Shown piece after piece: positions 39,501 to 43,204 of a stretch of 64,000 bases of DNA. Location of the stretch: the NCBI GenBank assembly GCA_035222895.1, contig JAVYIG010002118.1:1-64000 (forward strand), read 5' to 3'. The position numbers and the translations under genes were made by a program. The notes beneath the pieces are model-generated. The model had not been told where the DNA came from. It searched no databases and was given only the letters and a program-made list of their open reading frames with translations. The stretch comes from Strongylocentrotus droebachiensis (taxonomy: Eukaryota; Echinodermata; Echinoidea; Camarodonta; Strongylocentrotidae). Within the stretch, counting starts at the first letter, position 1; every line of letters begins with the position of its first letter.

Positions 39501-41899
39501 CCTACTATAATTGATATTAAATTAGTTTATCTCTTGGTGTGTGAGAGATAAAAATGCATGTGTCGCGCACGTCTTTCTGTGTACAGTGCTTGTAACTTTA
39601 TGGAGACTGGGCCAAATTTCTTATCATTTTGATGATTCCAGAACCTTGCAGTACATCTACATGTATGCTAGATAATCAACCTTTTCTGATCGATTTCACA
39701 ACGTTTCTTTCACAATGCAATCGCACGACCATAACTGGTCTTTATCTTTAAGTTTAATATTGGCTTACAGTAGTCTAAACTGTATGGTTTAATAAGTAAG
39801 AATATTGTCTTCATTCCTAGTAGCAGATCTCGATCTAAACGGGAAATTCAAAGATTGGTTGCAATGTCACTGCCCATCAGACTTAGAAGTTAGACCAAAA
39901 TTCTCCAACTCGCTCATAAATAATCTGTTCCTAGACCAACAGCTACAGCATGATGATGATGATTCACAGCATTTATATGGCGCCATTTATCTGTTTAAAA
40001 AAACATTCAAAGGCGCGAGCTCCTCCAATAAAGTTAGCATTTAAATGTCTGAAGGAAGATGTGAGTTTTGAGTGAAGCTTTTAAGTGGTCAAGGTTGTCA
40101 ATTTTGCGAATAGATGATGGGAGGGAATTCCACAGGCGAGGAGCAATAGAGGAAAATGCTTGGTCTCCATATCCCTTGAGGTATGGGCATCTGGAGAGTA
40201 TAAGGCCAGATGAGCCAAATCCAGAGCGAAGATGCTCCGCTCGATTAAAGATAACACATATCCTGGGTCCAGAATTGAACAATCAAGTTGTAGACCAAGT
40301 AACAAACTAACATTTGTTAAATTAAGTTAGACTTAGTTACAGTTTCATGGTATTAGGCCATGTAAAATTGATTTCATGTTGATCGTCCCCGCCCGCTTCC
40401 TTTTTGGGGGCCGCCTCCTATTTTTTGTTATTTGTTATTTTTTTTTGTTATTTATTTATTTATTTTTTTGAATTTTTTTTTGATTTTTTTTTTTTTTGAA
40501 AGAAAAAAAACATGAAAAACACTGCTAAAATGGCTCTATTTCTGATTTTAAAAAAAAAAATTGTCGGCGGCCATCTTGAAAAAAAATAGCCTCGACTGTC
40601 AGGGAAAATGAACCGAGCAGCCATTTTGAGCGGCCATTTTGAAATATCAAATATCAAATAACATGGTACACCCTCCTCCTCTTTTTCAAAAAATCTGGAC
40701 GATCAACATGTAATCAATTTTACATGGCCTTAAGTATACCATATTTTAAAAATTAAAACGCATTTATAATAGGGTGTCTGATCGCGCACTCAGTTTTGTG
40801 TGCTAAAATCCTTCCCATAGATCTAGAGATTGCACACATCCCCAGAGCTACCAAGTGTCACGCATTTCGAGGGTCTGGAAATGCTCTCACGCACGGCGCG
40901 CGCGCGCTAGATTTTGAAAAAACGCTATACCTTATACGTGTGTTATACCCTCGCACCCCCCCCCCCCCCAAAAAGAAAAAAAGAGAGGAGAGAAATGAAA
41001 AATGAAAATGTCACGCATTGCCGATCTTTGAACTTGGCGTCTCTGCATCCCTATGCAGTCCATGTGCATTGGGCGCTCATGCTGAATTGGTCAATGTTTT
41101 TATTACCAAAATGAGATTCATATATTGCTCGTGATCCCGAAGGTGATACTCAATGAGTGAGGTGTCATATGAAAGAGCAGGTTTTTCTTCATATACTCCA
41201 TAGGGGCCCACCCTCAAAATTCTAAAAATATCTTGCTCAAAACAGCGATTTAAACATTGTTTAACTCGGAGATTTACCAATTTCACGAAGTGCTCCCAGA
41301 GGGATAAGTTGGGCCAGCTGTAAAAAATATATCCATGCACTTATTTTTTCTCTAGTCCCAAGGGATCACTAGCCCCAACAGTTTGAAAATACCCTTAATC
41401 CACGCTTTGCATATCGTTTTTTTATTCCAATAATAAAATAATACCCAATAAAAATGGTGAAAAACGATCCCAAATTGAAAAAAATCGTTCAGACACCCTA
41501 TAATTATAATCTAATTAAAACATGTAGACTATGTAGATCTACATGTAACATATGAGACCTATTTCGCAATACCATCGCTTAAACTCCATTTCTTTGAAAT
41601 ACATGCAAGTTGGTCTAATAATCACCTCGCACTTGTGGTAGCGCGTGCAGTTGGGAATACGTGTCGCCATTGCATTGCATCGAGTCTCGGCGTAGCCGCG
41701 CGTGCCACATACGGTTTCCAACGTGGGCCCACCATTTTCATCAAAAAACAAAAGAATTACCTTGTTTGATATACGCTCCCGAACACCGAATAAGAGTTCC
41801 ATTCGGTCCCCTTCTGTAGATCCCCGCCGGAATAGACCCTCCTCCAGCTTCAATATTCTCTTGAGTATGCATCGTCTCCCCTTTGAATAATTTCGCCAT
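489..41899 (-). CDS. TTC3: E3 ubiquitin-protein ligase TTC3 orthologue, complete 37-exon gene
   Basis: TTC3 is a TPR-containing RING E3 ubiquitin ligase; the vertebrate protein ubiquitinates phosphorylated AKT. I assembled 37 exons by splice signals and similarity. They sum to 6972 nt, all phases agree and one reading frame runs from ATG (41899) to TAA (489). Family signatures seen: [13 protein letters not shown] TPR (residues ~348), DFKGYIK...HINCW zinc-type domain (~766-788), GGLKPFLL (~1107), [14 protein letters not shown] (~2170) and a RING-H2 finger, Cys2269-Cys2272-Cys2286-His2288-His2291-Cys2294-Cys2304-Cys2307, split over the last two exons. The start ATG has A at -3 and G at +4. The predicted 2323 residues exceed human TTC3 (~2025), mainly through acidic and Ala/Gln-rich insertions. 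DZIP3 is a relative, but the TPRs and zinc-type domain favour TTC3. Exon coordinates are read by eye; alternative exons are possible. Confidence 0.93.
953..1188. repeat. Two adjacent palindromic elements in TTC3 intron 36
   Basis: About 958-1015 is a hairpin around ACTAACGACTGGTC / GACCGGTCCGTTAGT. About 1068-1186 is a longer hairpin whose arms begin GCATTAGTAAAATTACCCAC and end with its complement. Both look like foldback/MITE remnants. Confidence 0.65.
1196..1276 (-). pseudogene. Partial duplicate of TTC3 RING exon 36
   Basis: About 80 bp closely resembling the 3' end of exon 36 and its donor (compare 1432-1502). It would read GDNILE, a stop, then ECGHIFHIH followed by a good GTGAGT donor. 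The in-frame TAG and loss of the CVIC half make it a dead exon. Confidence 0.8.
1304..1409. mobile_element. Small palindromic MITE
   Basis: Ends TTATACAATCTATC and GATAGATTGTATAA are inverted repeats; the interior adds a second palindrome (GTGTGTATCTATCGC...). It sits between the pseudo-exon and exon 36. Confidence 0.6.
1452..1736 (-). CDS. TTC3: TTC3 exon 36 (first half of RING-H2)
   Basis: Residues 2199-2293. A Pro/Ala-rich linker precedes CVICHDEMS and ECGHIFHIH, providing RING ligands Cys2269, Cys2272, Cys2286, His2288 and His2291. Acceptor TCCACAG, donor GTAAGT; phase 0 both ends. A broken partial copy lies at 1196-1276. Confidence 0.95.
2279..2420 (-). CDS. TTC3: TTC3 exon 35 (SLSGLS module)
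   Basis: Residues 2151-2198, [20 protein letters not shown] followed by [14 protein letters not shown], nearly collinear with vertebrate ELAGFIKKVRSKNKNSLSG / LSIDEIVQRVTEHI. Acceptor TTGACAG, donor GTGAGG; phase 2 in, 0 out. Confidence 0.96.
2790..3780 (-). mobile_element. tRNA-derived SINE interrupted by a MITE
   Basis: On the minus strand an A box (GGCTCAGTGGAAGAGCAGTG) and B box (CTGGTTCAAAACC) lie at 3700-3775. The body (GGGACTTGG..., CTAAGAAAGCATG) recurs at 39147-39340 and 19925-20010. It is split by the element at 2867-3635. Confidence 0.65.
2867..3635. mobile_element. Foldback MITE nested in the SINE
   Basis: Long inverted repeats of up to ~200 bp (CAAGTCCACTC...AATAACTTACTTTC), flanked by a CTTTAA duplication at 2861-2866 and 3636-3641. 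Confidence 0.65.
3795..3991 (+). mobile_element. MITE family A, copy 1
   Basis: About 200 bp with ends TTTAAAGCCC and GGGGTTTTAA. Shared interior includes TAACATAAGAAAAAG, GACCAACAGGCACC and CTATATAGAGGG. Other copies: 8800-8995, 10557-10725, 42768-42965 and a split copy at 47522-47568 / 59038-59202. Confidence 0.75.
4005..4345 (+). mobile_element. LINE ORF1 fragment (L1/Tx1-like)
   Basis: Open frame with [20 protein letters not shown] and a basic/acidic ORF1p-like continuation to [11 protein letters not shown]. It lies antisense to TTC3 and stops within a few bases of the exon 34 donor. Confidence 0.65.
4348..4549 (-). CDS. TTC3: TTC3 exon 34 (Gln-rich, start of SLSGLS module)
   Basis: Residues 2084-2151, Gln/His/Met-rich, then [20 protein letters not shown], aligning with vertebrate KKPFNSIIEHLSVVFPCYN. 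Acceptor TTATCAG, donor GTAAGT; phase 1 in, 2 out. A LINE ORF1 fragment abuts its donor. Confidence 0.93.
4965..5340. repeat. Long near-perfect inverted repeat (~175-bp arms)
   Basis: From about 4969 (GTGACGTCATAAAAATC) to 5330 the sequence folds on itself with few mismatches around a ~10-nt loop near 5148 (GGCTCC...GGAGCC). Ends are GTGACGTCA-like. Probably a recent foldback element in intron 33. Confidence 0.8.
5359..5396. repeat. Oligo(T)-oligo(G) tract
   Basis: A run of about 17 T followed by about 18 G, immediately beside the long hairpin. Confidence 0.9.
5679..6044 (-). CDS. TTC3: TTC3 exon 33 (Ala/Gln tract)
   Basis: Residues 1962-2084, dominated by an (Ala-Gln)n-type low-complexity run of about 65 residues (~1981-2045) followed by Gln/Asn-rich sequence. 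The acceptor is CAGCAG (NAGNAG), so the exon may start at 6044 or 6041; both keep frame. Donor GTAAGT; phase 1 in, 1 out. Confidence 0.87.
6268..6312 (-). pseudogene. Duplicate of the 3' end of TTC3 exon 32, possible 45-nt alternative exon
   Basis: Would encode [15 protein letters not shown], near-identical to [14 protein letters not shown] at the end of exon 32. It has a GTAATG donor and a CACAAAG acceptor with no real pyrimidine tract; the length (45 nt) and phase (1 in, 1 out) would preserve frame. Could be a cassette exon or a decaying copy. Confidence 0.6.
6436..6622 (-). CDS. TTC3: TTC3 exon 32 (Pro/Ala-rich)
   Basis: Residues 1900-1962, disordered Pro/Ala/Ser/Gly-rich linker ending [14 protein letters not shown]. 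Acceptor CCCTGTAG, donor GTGAGT; phase 0 in, 1 out. Its 3' end is duplicated at 6268-6312. Confidence 0.85.
6742..6905. mobile_element. MITE family B, copy 1
   Basis: Ends CTTACAAAGAGTTG and CAACTCTTTGTAAG are inverted repeats, with GATATCAATCGCAAC-type subterminal repeats. Copies also at 15570-15715 and 21895-22022. Confidence 0.75.
7005..7109 (-). CDS. TTC3: TTC3 exon 31
   Basis: Residues 1865-1899, [19 protein letters not shown], aligning with vertebrate SQFEEQIKAIKNGSRLSEL; end of the coiled coil. Acceptor CTTTTCAG, donor GTAAGA; phase 0. Confidence 0.92.
7150..7665. repeat. Low-complexity stretch with G and C homopolymers
   Basis: Several runs of 10-18 G, plus T and C runs, after a LINE-type 3' tail (AATAATAATAATAG ... 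AAAGCGCTTTGAGATTC). No gene seen; it fills intron 30. Confidence 0.7.
7721..7811 (-). CDS. TTC3: TTC3 exon 30
   Basis: Residues 1834-1864, [20 protein letters not shown]... Acceptor TTTCACAG, donor GTAATA; phase 2 in, 0 out. Confidence 0.88.
8800..8995 (+). mobile_element. MITE family A, copy 2
   Basis: Starts TTAAAGCCCATCTGTACTAG and ends CAGTGGGGCTTTAAA; same interior as copy 1. Confidence 0.75.
9018..9121 (-). CDS. TTC3: TTC3 exon 29
   Basis: Residues 1800-1834, [20 protein letters not shown] ..., helical. Acceptor TTTTGTAG, donor GTAAGA; phase 0 in, 2 out. Confidence 0.88.
9675..9835. repeat. Repeat with CTGTCTATAGCGACC / GACAGGTGGTCACTAAAG
   Basis: Two internal copies of GTGGCCTTTGTAGACAGGT and a GGTTCGACTGT end. 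Related fragments at about 26828-26875 and 46060-46195. Probably a small DNA-transposon relic. Confidence 0.5.
9876..10169 (-). CDS. TTC3: TTC3 exon 28 (coiled coil)
   Basis: Residues 1702-1799: [37 protein letters not shown] and [20 protein letters not shown], classic heptads. Acceptor TTCAACAG, donor GTATGT; phase 0. Part of this exon is duplicated at 10255-10330. Confidence 0.9.
10255..10330 (-). pseudogene. Partial duplicate of TTC3 exon 28
   Basis: Encodes [19 protein letters not shown] against [18 protein letters not shown] in exon 28. No donor follows it, so it looks like a non-functional exon fragment in intron 27. Confidence 0.65.
10557..10725 (-). mobile_element. MITE family A, copy 3 (reverse)
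   Basis: Reverse-oriented: TTTAAGCCTCACTGCACTAC ... CCAAACTAGTGCGGTGGGGC; interior matches copy 1 reverse-complemented. Confidence 0.7.
10763..10877 (-). CDS. TTC3: TTC3 exon 27 (coiled coil)
   Basis: Residues 1663-1701, [20 protein letters not shown]..., coiled coil. Acceptor CTTACAG, donor GTAAGT; phase 2 in, 0 out. Confidence 0.88.
10953..11563. repeat. Dispersed element with ~105-bp tandem units (copy 1)
   Basis: Starts AAACTAGATGGAACTTCGAC and ends CTTTGCAGTGGAGGCATAA. In between are diverged tandem units carrying TGACCTTTGACCTC and GGTTCTTGAGATAA. Second copy at 20811-21607. Confidence 0.75.
11845..11972 (-). CDS. TTC3: TTC3 exon 26 (coiled coil)
   Basis: Residues 1621-1663, [20 protein letters not shown]..., coiled coil. 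Acceptor TGTACAG, donor GTAAGT; phase 0 in, 2 out. Confidence 0.88.
12560..12679 (-). CDS. TTC3: TTC3 exon 25 (coiled coil, GC donor)
   Basis: Residues 1581-1620, [20 protein letters not shown]..., coiled coil. The donor is GCAAGT after CAG, a GC-AG intron with otherwise perfect consensus; no nearby GT gives the phase-0 exit needed by exon 26. Confidence 0.85.
12720..13190. repeat. Purine-rich intronic stretch
   Basis: A biased G/A-rich tract (GGAAGGAGGAAGAGAAGAGG-type) in intron 24. Open frames across it are compositional artefacts. Nothing else seen between exons 24 and 25. Confidence 0.7.
13415..14948 (-). CDS. TTC3: TTC3 exon 24 (GGLKPFLL module and acidic region)
   Basis: The largest exon (511 codons, residues 1069-1580). 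It opens with [14 protein letters not shown] ... [20 protein letters not shown], directly comparable to vertebrate YFSQFLEEHGPLDM ... [19 protein letters not shown]. Then comes a disordered stretch with long Asp/Glu runs (~1194-1256) and Ser/Thr-rich sequence. Acceptor GTACCAG, donor GTAAGT; phase 2 in, 0 out. Confidence 0.95.
15129..15287 (-). CDS. TTC3: TTC3 exon 23
   Basis: Residues 1016-1069, [20 protein letters not shown] ... [10 protein letters not shown]. The dispersed [10 protein letters not shown] resembles vertebrate FAVPDHLRQD. Acceptor CCAAAG, donor GTAAGT; phase 2 in, 2 out. Confidence 0.9.
15570..15715. mobile_element. MITE family B, copy 2
   Basis: TTATAAAGAGTTGCGATTGA ... CTTTTACAAGACAGGGCCCT, matching 6742-6905. 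Confidence 0.7.
15861..15964 (-). CDS. TTC3: TTC3 exon 22
   Basis: Residues 982-1016, [20 protein letters not shown]. Acceptor CCTTGCAG, donor GTACAC; phase 0 in, 2 out. Confidence 0.87.
16432..16479 (-). CDS. TTC3: TTC3 exon 21 (micro-exon)
   Basis: A 16-codon basic micro-exon ([16 protein letters not shown]), comparable to the basic KNKSKKKKPK stretch of vertebrate TTC3 before the GGLKPFLL module. Acceptor TTATCAG, donor GTAAGA; phase 0. Confidence 0.8.
17095..17440 (+). mobile_element. LINE reverse-transcriptase fragment between ~90-bp direct repeats
   Basis: About 17256-17350 encodes [16 protein letters not shown]...[10 protein letters not shown], the RT '[13 protein letters not shown]' block with Gly changed to Cys. 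Near-identical ~90-bp segments (TTTGTACCGGCTT..CATCCTTTG) flank it at 17101-17190 and 17349-17440. Confidence 0.65.
17752..17945 (-). CDS. TTC3: TTC3 exon 20
   Basis: Residues 901-965, Ser/Ala/Thr-rich linker ending [13 protein letters not shown]. Acceptor CTTGCAG, donor GTACGA; phase 1 in, 0 out. The large conserved helical block of vertebrate TTC3 normally found between zinc-type domain and GGLKPFLL is not evident here, so this section is shorter or very divergent. Confidence 0.85.
18645..18790 (-). CDS. TTC3: TTC3 exon 19
   Basis: Residues 852-901, basic then Gly/Gln-rich disordered linker ([11 protein letters not shown]...). Acceptor CTTTAAG, donor GTGGGT; phase 2 in, 1 out. Confidence 0.85.
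18961..19112 (-). CDS. TTC3: TTC3 exon 18 (end of zinc-type domain)
   Basis: Residues 802-852, KCSTPDCLG supplies the last ligand pair (Cys808, Cys813; vertebrate LTPDCEG), then a basic Lys/Pro tail. Donor GTAAGA; phase 0 in, 2 out. Confidence 0.94.
19655..19870 (-). CDS. TTC3: TTC3 exon 17 (Cys/His zinc-type domain)
   Basis: Residues 730-801 with ordered Cys/His: Cys749, Cys754, Cys775, Cys779, His784, Cys787, completed by two Cys in exon 18. [13 protein letters not shown] and HINCWK align to vertebrate TDPDFKGFIRISC and HMNCWK. Acceptor ACCTAG, donor GTGAGT; phase 0. Confidence 0.95.
19925..20010 (-). mobile_element. SINE body fragment
   Basis: GCAACCAGGGGACTGACAG and TCCAGGGGACTTGG match the SINE at 2790-3780 and provide its uninterrupted form. 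No tRNA-like head. Confidence 0.5.
20202..20325 (-). CDS. TTC3: TTC3 exon 16
   Basis: Residues 688-729, [15 protein letters not shown] then [12 protein letters not shown], matching the vertebrate FLEALNHFEKA...LTWPTSN segment. It ends the TPR array. Acceptor TCCTACAG, donor GTAAGA; phase 2 in, 0 out. Confidence 0.92.
20811..21607. repeat. Dispersed element with ~105-bp tandem units (copy 2)
   Basis: Same ends as 10953-11563 (ACTAGATGGAACTTCGACTG ... GGAGGCATAA), with more units of the TGACCTTTGACC / GGTTCTTGAGATAACG type. Confidence 0.75.
21656..21765 (-). CDS. TTC3: TTC3 exon 15 (second TPR block)
   Basis: Residues 652-688, [14 protein letters not shown] and [13 protein letters not shown], matching vertebrate AENQFKRIIEHYP and YCGIGKVYLKKNR. 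Donor GTATGA; phase 0 in, 2 out. Confidence 0.92.
21895..22022. mobile_element. MITE family B, copy 3
   Basis: GATATCAATCGTGACTATGT ... CCAACTCTTTATAAGATGGG, diverged copy of 6742-6905. Confidence 0.6.
22425..22505 (-). CDS. TTC3: TTC3 exon 14 (second TPR block)
   Basis: Residues 625-651, [20 protein letters not shown], the next TPR helix. Acceptor CGTTTAG, donor GTAAGT; phase 0. Confidence 0.88.
22987..23124 (-). CDS. TTC3: TTC3 exon 13 (second TPR block)
   Basis: Residues 579-624, a TPR-like helix pair ([20 protein letters not shown]) corresponding to vertebrate LIQDGYMALLEQRCRSAAQAF. Acceptor ATTTAG, donor GTAGGG; phase 0. Confidence 0.9.
23182..23545. mobile_element. MITE family D, copy 1
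   Basis: Near-perfect ~24-bp terminal inverted repeats (TTAAAGATAAACTTGAGTTC / GAACTCAAGTTTATCTTTAA). Copies at 60020-60414 and, partial and reversed, 39565-39752. Confidence 0.8.
24060..24518 (-). CDS. TTC3: TTC3 exon 12 (coiled coil)
   Basis: Residues 426-578: [16 protein letters not shown], then about 120 residues of nearly uninterrupted Lys/Glu/Arg/Ala heptads, a strong coiled coil or single alpha-helix. Vertebrate TTC3 has a shorter basic linker here, so the length is a lineage feature. Acceptor ACTCTAG, donor GTAAGT; phase 0. Confidence 0.9.
25000..25230. repeat. Dispersed repeat, inverted copy at 36905-37215
   Basis: Segments such as GGATGTATTATAAGCACTA and ATGAAAATCTCAGAATATG recur reverse-complemented in intron 1. 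Confidence 0.65.
25286..25519 (-). CDS. TTC3: TTC3 exon 11 (TPR end, acidic tail)
   Basis: Residues 348-425 start [19 protein letters not shown], the clearest TTC3 signature (GHYRY), then an acidic [11 protein letters not shown] tail. Unusually GC-rich compared with its introns. Acceptor TGTGACAG, donor GTAAGT; phase 0. Confidence 0.94.
25736..25853 (-). CDS. TTC3: TTC3 exon 10 (TPR)
   Basis: Residues 308-347 continue the [13 protein letters not shown] and [10 protein letters not shown], matching vertebrate LYGNRALCFL and KRATILKNTW. Acceptor CTTTGCAG, donor GTAATA; phase 2 in, 0 out. Confidence 0.93.
26392..26589 (+). mobile_element. LINE C-terminal fragment, open to its stop
   Basis: Encodes [20 protein letters not shown] ... 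[20 protein letters not shown] and ends at TAA. This is the typical post-RT tail of non-LTR retrotransposons ([17 protein letters not shown]). Preceded by an ATT-rich tract. Confidence 0.65.
26671..26765 (-). CDS. TTC3: TTC3 exon 9 (TPR)
   Basis: Residues 277-308 begin the first TPR block: [20 protein letters not shown], with the usual Gly/Asn and Ala positions of helix A and B. Donor GTAAGT; phase 0 in, 2 out. Confidence 0.92.
26920..27000. repeat. AAAT/AT microsatellite
   Basis: Imperfect duplicated AATAAATAAATAATAAATAT blocks in intron 8. Confidence 0.85.
27108..27190 (-). CDS. TTC3: TTC3 exon 8
   Basis: Residues 249-276, [20 protein letters not shown], the linker just before the first TPR. 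Acceptor GATTTCAG, donor GTAAGT; phase 1 in, 0 out. Confidence 0.85.
27463..27539 (-). CDS. TTC3: TTC3 exon 7
   Basis: Residues 223-249, basic helix ending [10 protein letters not shown]. Acceptor ATTTTGCAG, donor GTGAGT; phase 2 in, 1 out. Confidence 0.85.
28152..28213 (-). CDS. TTC3: TTC3 exon 6
   Basis: Residues 203-223, [20 protein letters not shown], similar to the vertebrate segment around VDLAKKVANDSFLIG. Acceptor CGTACAG, donor GTAAGT; phase 0 in, 2 out. Confidence 0.85.
28706..28759 (-). CDS. TTC3: TTC3 exon 5
   Basis: An 18-codon micro-exon, residues 185-202 ([18 protein letters not shown]). Acceptor ATACACAG, donor GTGAGT; phase 0 both sides. Confidence 0.8.
29453..29543 (-). CDS. 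TTC3: TTC3 exon 4
   Basis: Residues 154-184, helical and charged ([20 protein letters not shown]). Acceptor TTTCTACAG, donor GTAAGT; phase 2 in, 0 out. Confidence 0.88.
30056..30219 (-). CDS. TTC3: TTC3 exon 3
   Basis: Residues 100-154, [12 protein letters not shown]...VLFAPLLYN, resembling the N-terminal region of vertebrate TTC3 (the IWCSKPI...FWPLLFQ segment). Acceptor CCTACAG, donor GTAAGT; phase 0 in, 2 out. Confidence 0.88.
30578..30650 (-). mobile_element. tRNA-like sequence (Ser/Leu type), probably SINE-derived
   Basis: Minus strand GGTGGTCGAGTGGTTTAAAC resembles an A box of a class II tRNA and GGTTCAATCCC is a B box, with an extra arm-like GGCGAAGGTC. A full acceptor stem was not evident, so a relic is more likely than a tRNA gene. 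Lies 11 bp from the exon 2 donor. Confidence 0.5.
30661..30818 (-). CDS. TTC3: TTC3 exon 2
   Basis: Residues 47-99: a highly charged Lys/Glu stretch, then [10 protein letters not shown] (Cys89, Cys91, His95, Cys98), a possible small metal-binding cluster. Acceptor CTAAACAG, donor GTGAGT. Phase 1 in, 0 out. Confidence 0.85.
31330..32600. repeat. Tandem repeat, ~200-265-bp unit, about five copies
   Basis: Units share TTCCTTCTGGCTCTCAGCAG, TATCAGATAGCGCATAGAC, CTTCCACTTCCCTT and CAACAGATGAACTT at spacings of about 200-265 bp in intron 1. Short open frames do not persist between units. Confidence 0.75.
33385..33590. mobile_element. Palindromic MITE with ~75-bp arms
   Basis: ATTTCATTCACCTG...TTGCATACATTCCATGTTGT pairs with ACAACTAATGTATGCAATTC...GGTTGAATGAAAT around an (ATGTAC)n loop. 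Related pieces at 24735-24850 and 36486-36615. Confidence 0.65.
34233..35751. mobile_element. 1.5-kb CTATAG-rich element with terminal inverted repeats
   Basis: Ends CCCTTACAAAAAAGTT and AACTTTTTTGTAAGGG are perfect inverted repeats continuing into TATAGAATTCTATAG. Both flanks are dense CTATAGAATTCTATAGAA arrays (one with a ~118-bp period) around a ~440-bp AT-rich core. No long frame. Flanks show only a shared TT. Confidence 0.75.
36905..37215. repeat. Dispersed repeat, inverse of 25000-25230
   Basis: Contains the reverse complement of the 25.0-25.2 kb repeat with a longer core; not coding. Confidence 0.6.
38012..38416. mobile_element. Non-autonomous hAT-like element carrying a LINE RT fragment
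   Basis: Inverted ends TAGTGCTGTAAC / GTTACAGCACTA, flanked by an exact 8-bp duplication GTTGCATG (38004-38011 and 38417-38424), as expected for hAT. Its interior carries a LINE piece. Confidence 0.85.
38110..38345 (-). mobile_element. LINE reverse-transcriptase fragment inside the hAT-like element
   Basis: Minus strand encodes [20 protein letters not shown] followed by DLAHSS, the conserved RT block of non-LTR retrotransposons. Confidence 0.8.
39147..39340 (-). mobile_element. tRNA-derived SINE, second copy
   Basis: A box GGTTCAGCGGTAGAGCAGTG and B box GGGTTTGAAACC on the minus strand, body GCTAAGAAAGCATGTGC as at 2790-3780. Confidence 0.65.
39565..39752 (-). mobile_element. MITE family D, partial reversed copy
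   Basis: ACTGGTCTTTATCTTTAA end and TTGATGATTCCAGAACCTTG interior match copy 1 reverse-complemented. Confidence 0.6.
39945..40310 (-). mobile_element. LINE C-terminus and 3' tail
   Basis: Minus strand reads [20 protein letters not shown] then KASLKTHIF, the usual C-terminal motif of CR1/Jockey-type elements, and ends in GCGCCATATAAATGCTGTG followed by short ATC repeats. Confidence 0.75.
40354..40731. mobile_element. MITE with ~34-bp inverted ends
   Basis: AGGCCATGTAAAATTGATTT...GATCGTCC pairs with GGACGATC...AATTTTACATGGCCT. Interior has T-rich and GCGGCCATTTTGA segments. Confidence 0.75.
40771..41499. mobile_element. MITE with AGGGTGTCTGA ends
   Basis: Inverted ends AGGGTGTCTGATCG / CGTTCAGACACCCT, 5-bp flanking duplication ATAAT. 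729 bp, about 260 bp inside intron 1 from exon 1. Reading frames inside are not convincing. Confidence 0.75.
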
Positions 41900-42050
41900 A
41901 TTTATTGCAGGATTTCTCGATAAATGCGGCAAAAAGGTTCTGCGTCATTTTCAATCACAAATGCATATGGCGGCGTGCTAGCACTCAACGTACGCGATCA
42001 AAATGACGACAGGGGAATCCCCGTTAACGTTACGCGCGTGATATGACATT
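41640..42050 (-). promoter_or_regulatory. CpG-rich TTC3 5' region
   Basis: CpG dinucleotides are locally frequent around and upstream of exon 1, unlike the surrounding AT-rich sequence. A TGCGTCA (AP-1/CRE-like) and an ATGGCGGC (YY1-like) lie within 80 bp upstream of the ATG, and the start codon is itself in AATATGGCG. No TATA box was evident. Promoter role is inferred. Confidence 0.4.
41761..41899 (-). CDS. TTC3: TTC3 exon 1 (start codon)
   Basis: Encodes residues 1-46, beginning [10 protein letters not shown]. Donor GTAATT; ends in phase 1, matching exon 2 across a 10.9-kb intron. The ATG context is AATATGGCG, a strong Kozak that also resembles a YY1 site. An in-frame TTG lies 33 nt upstream but ATG is preferred. 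I recognise no domain in this exon; its assignment rests on phase, strand and CpG-rich promoter-like context. Confidence 0.75.
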
Positions 42051-42767
42051 GCAGTATATCAAGCAACCAGATTTTTTTTTTTTTATCATAACCAGATGAC
42101 ATGACCCAAGTTAGGACAGCGTTCCTACAAACGCGCAGTCTATTTTTTTTCCTACTACTTCATCAGCCCCTTCTTATACTACCATTTGACTTCTTGCAGC
42201 TTCGCAACACATTCCCAACCTCCCCTTTTCTTCCTCCAATCAATTATTCTTCTATGCCTTCTATTTGTTCTCTTTTTAACTCGTGCTCATTTTATTTCTC
42301 TACTGCCGTTGACAATCATGCCGGTCATCATGACTTGCATATTTTAGTAGATATTGGCAATAATTATGTAGCTAGATTTTCTAAAGTCAACCATTATCTC
42401 TTGTACTACTTTCAGAATTTTTAGAGCAATGTATCTTCGTTTCCTCCTCCTCTTCTTCTTGTTATAATACTACTACTACTAATAATACAAAGAATAGTAT
42501 AAAGAATAATAATTATAATTATTATAATAACAATAATAGTATAATACTACTACTCATAATTATAAAATTATTTTTAAAAAGTAATAATAATGTGTAACTG
42601 TATCATCATGTTGGATTACTAAAAGAAAAGTTTAGTTTCTGAGTGCTCTTTAAAGATTTTTTCTTTAAAATAAATGTGAATGCTTTGTGTATTTTATTCT
42701 TTGTATCATTGTAGGAAAATTTGATAGCTTTGAAGTCGGATTAAAACAAAATAATCAGTGCCAAGAG

Positions 42768-42965
42768 TTTAAAGCCAGGCTTTACTACTTCAGCTAAAAG
42801 GGATTAGACCACCCAGCGAGGTCACTGTGACAGGTGGCTATCTCATTAACTCAGCTCTCATTTAACATAAGAAAAAGAGGATCATGGGGGACCAACAGGC
42901 ACCGATTGGGGAAGTTTTCTATATAGAGGGAGCAAGTAGCTACAAGTAGGACAGTGTGCCTTTAA
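42768..42965 (+). mobile_element. MITE family A, intact copy 4
   Basis: TTTAAAGCCAGGCTTTACTA ... GGACAGTGTGCCTTTAA. It is the closest relative of the split copy around the 11.5-kb insertion and shows the empty site (TTTTCTATATAGAGGG). Confidence 0.8.
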
Positions 42966-43204
42966 TAGACTCTTCTTTCTATTATTTCATTCCCATAACA
43001 AATCTTCCACATTATAAAATATTCTTTTTAATTCGGAGATCAATTAATGCTTCGTGTTTATTTTAAAGTAAACACGAAGCAGAAAGTCTTTAATCCTCTC
43101 ATCTTTTTTCAATAAGTATATAATGGTAGTAGTAGTAGTGGTAGTGGTAGTAGTAATTATAATTATGATAATAGAAATATATATAAAACTAGACATATAA
43201 TACT

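Noticed and set aside
40796..41340. Short frames inside the element at 40771-41499
   Set aside because: They cross poly(C) and lack domain similarity; part of a non-autonomous element.
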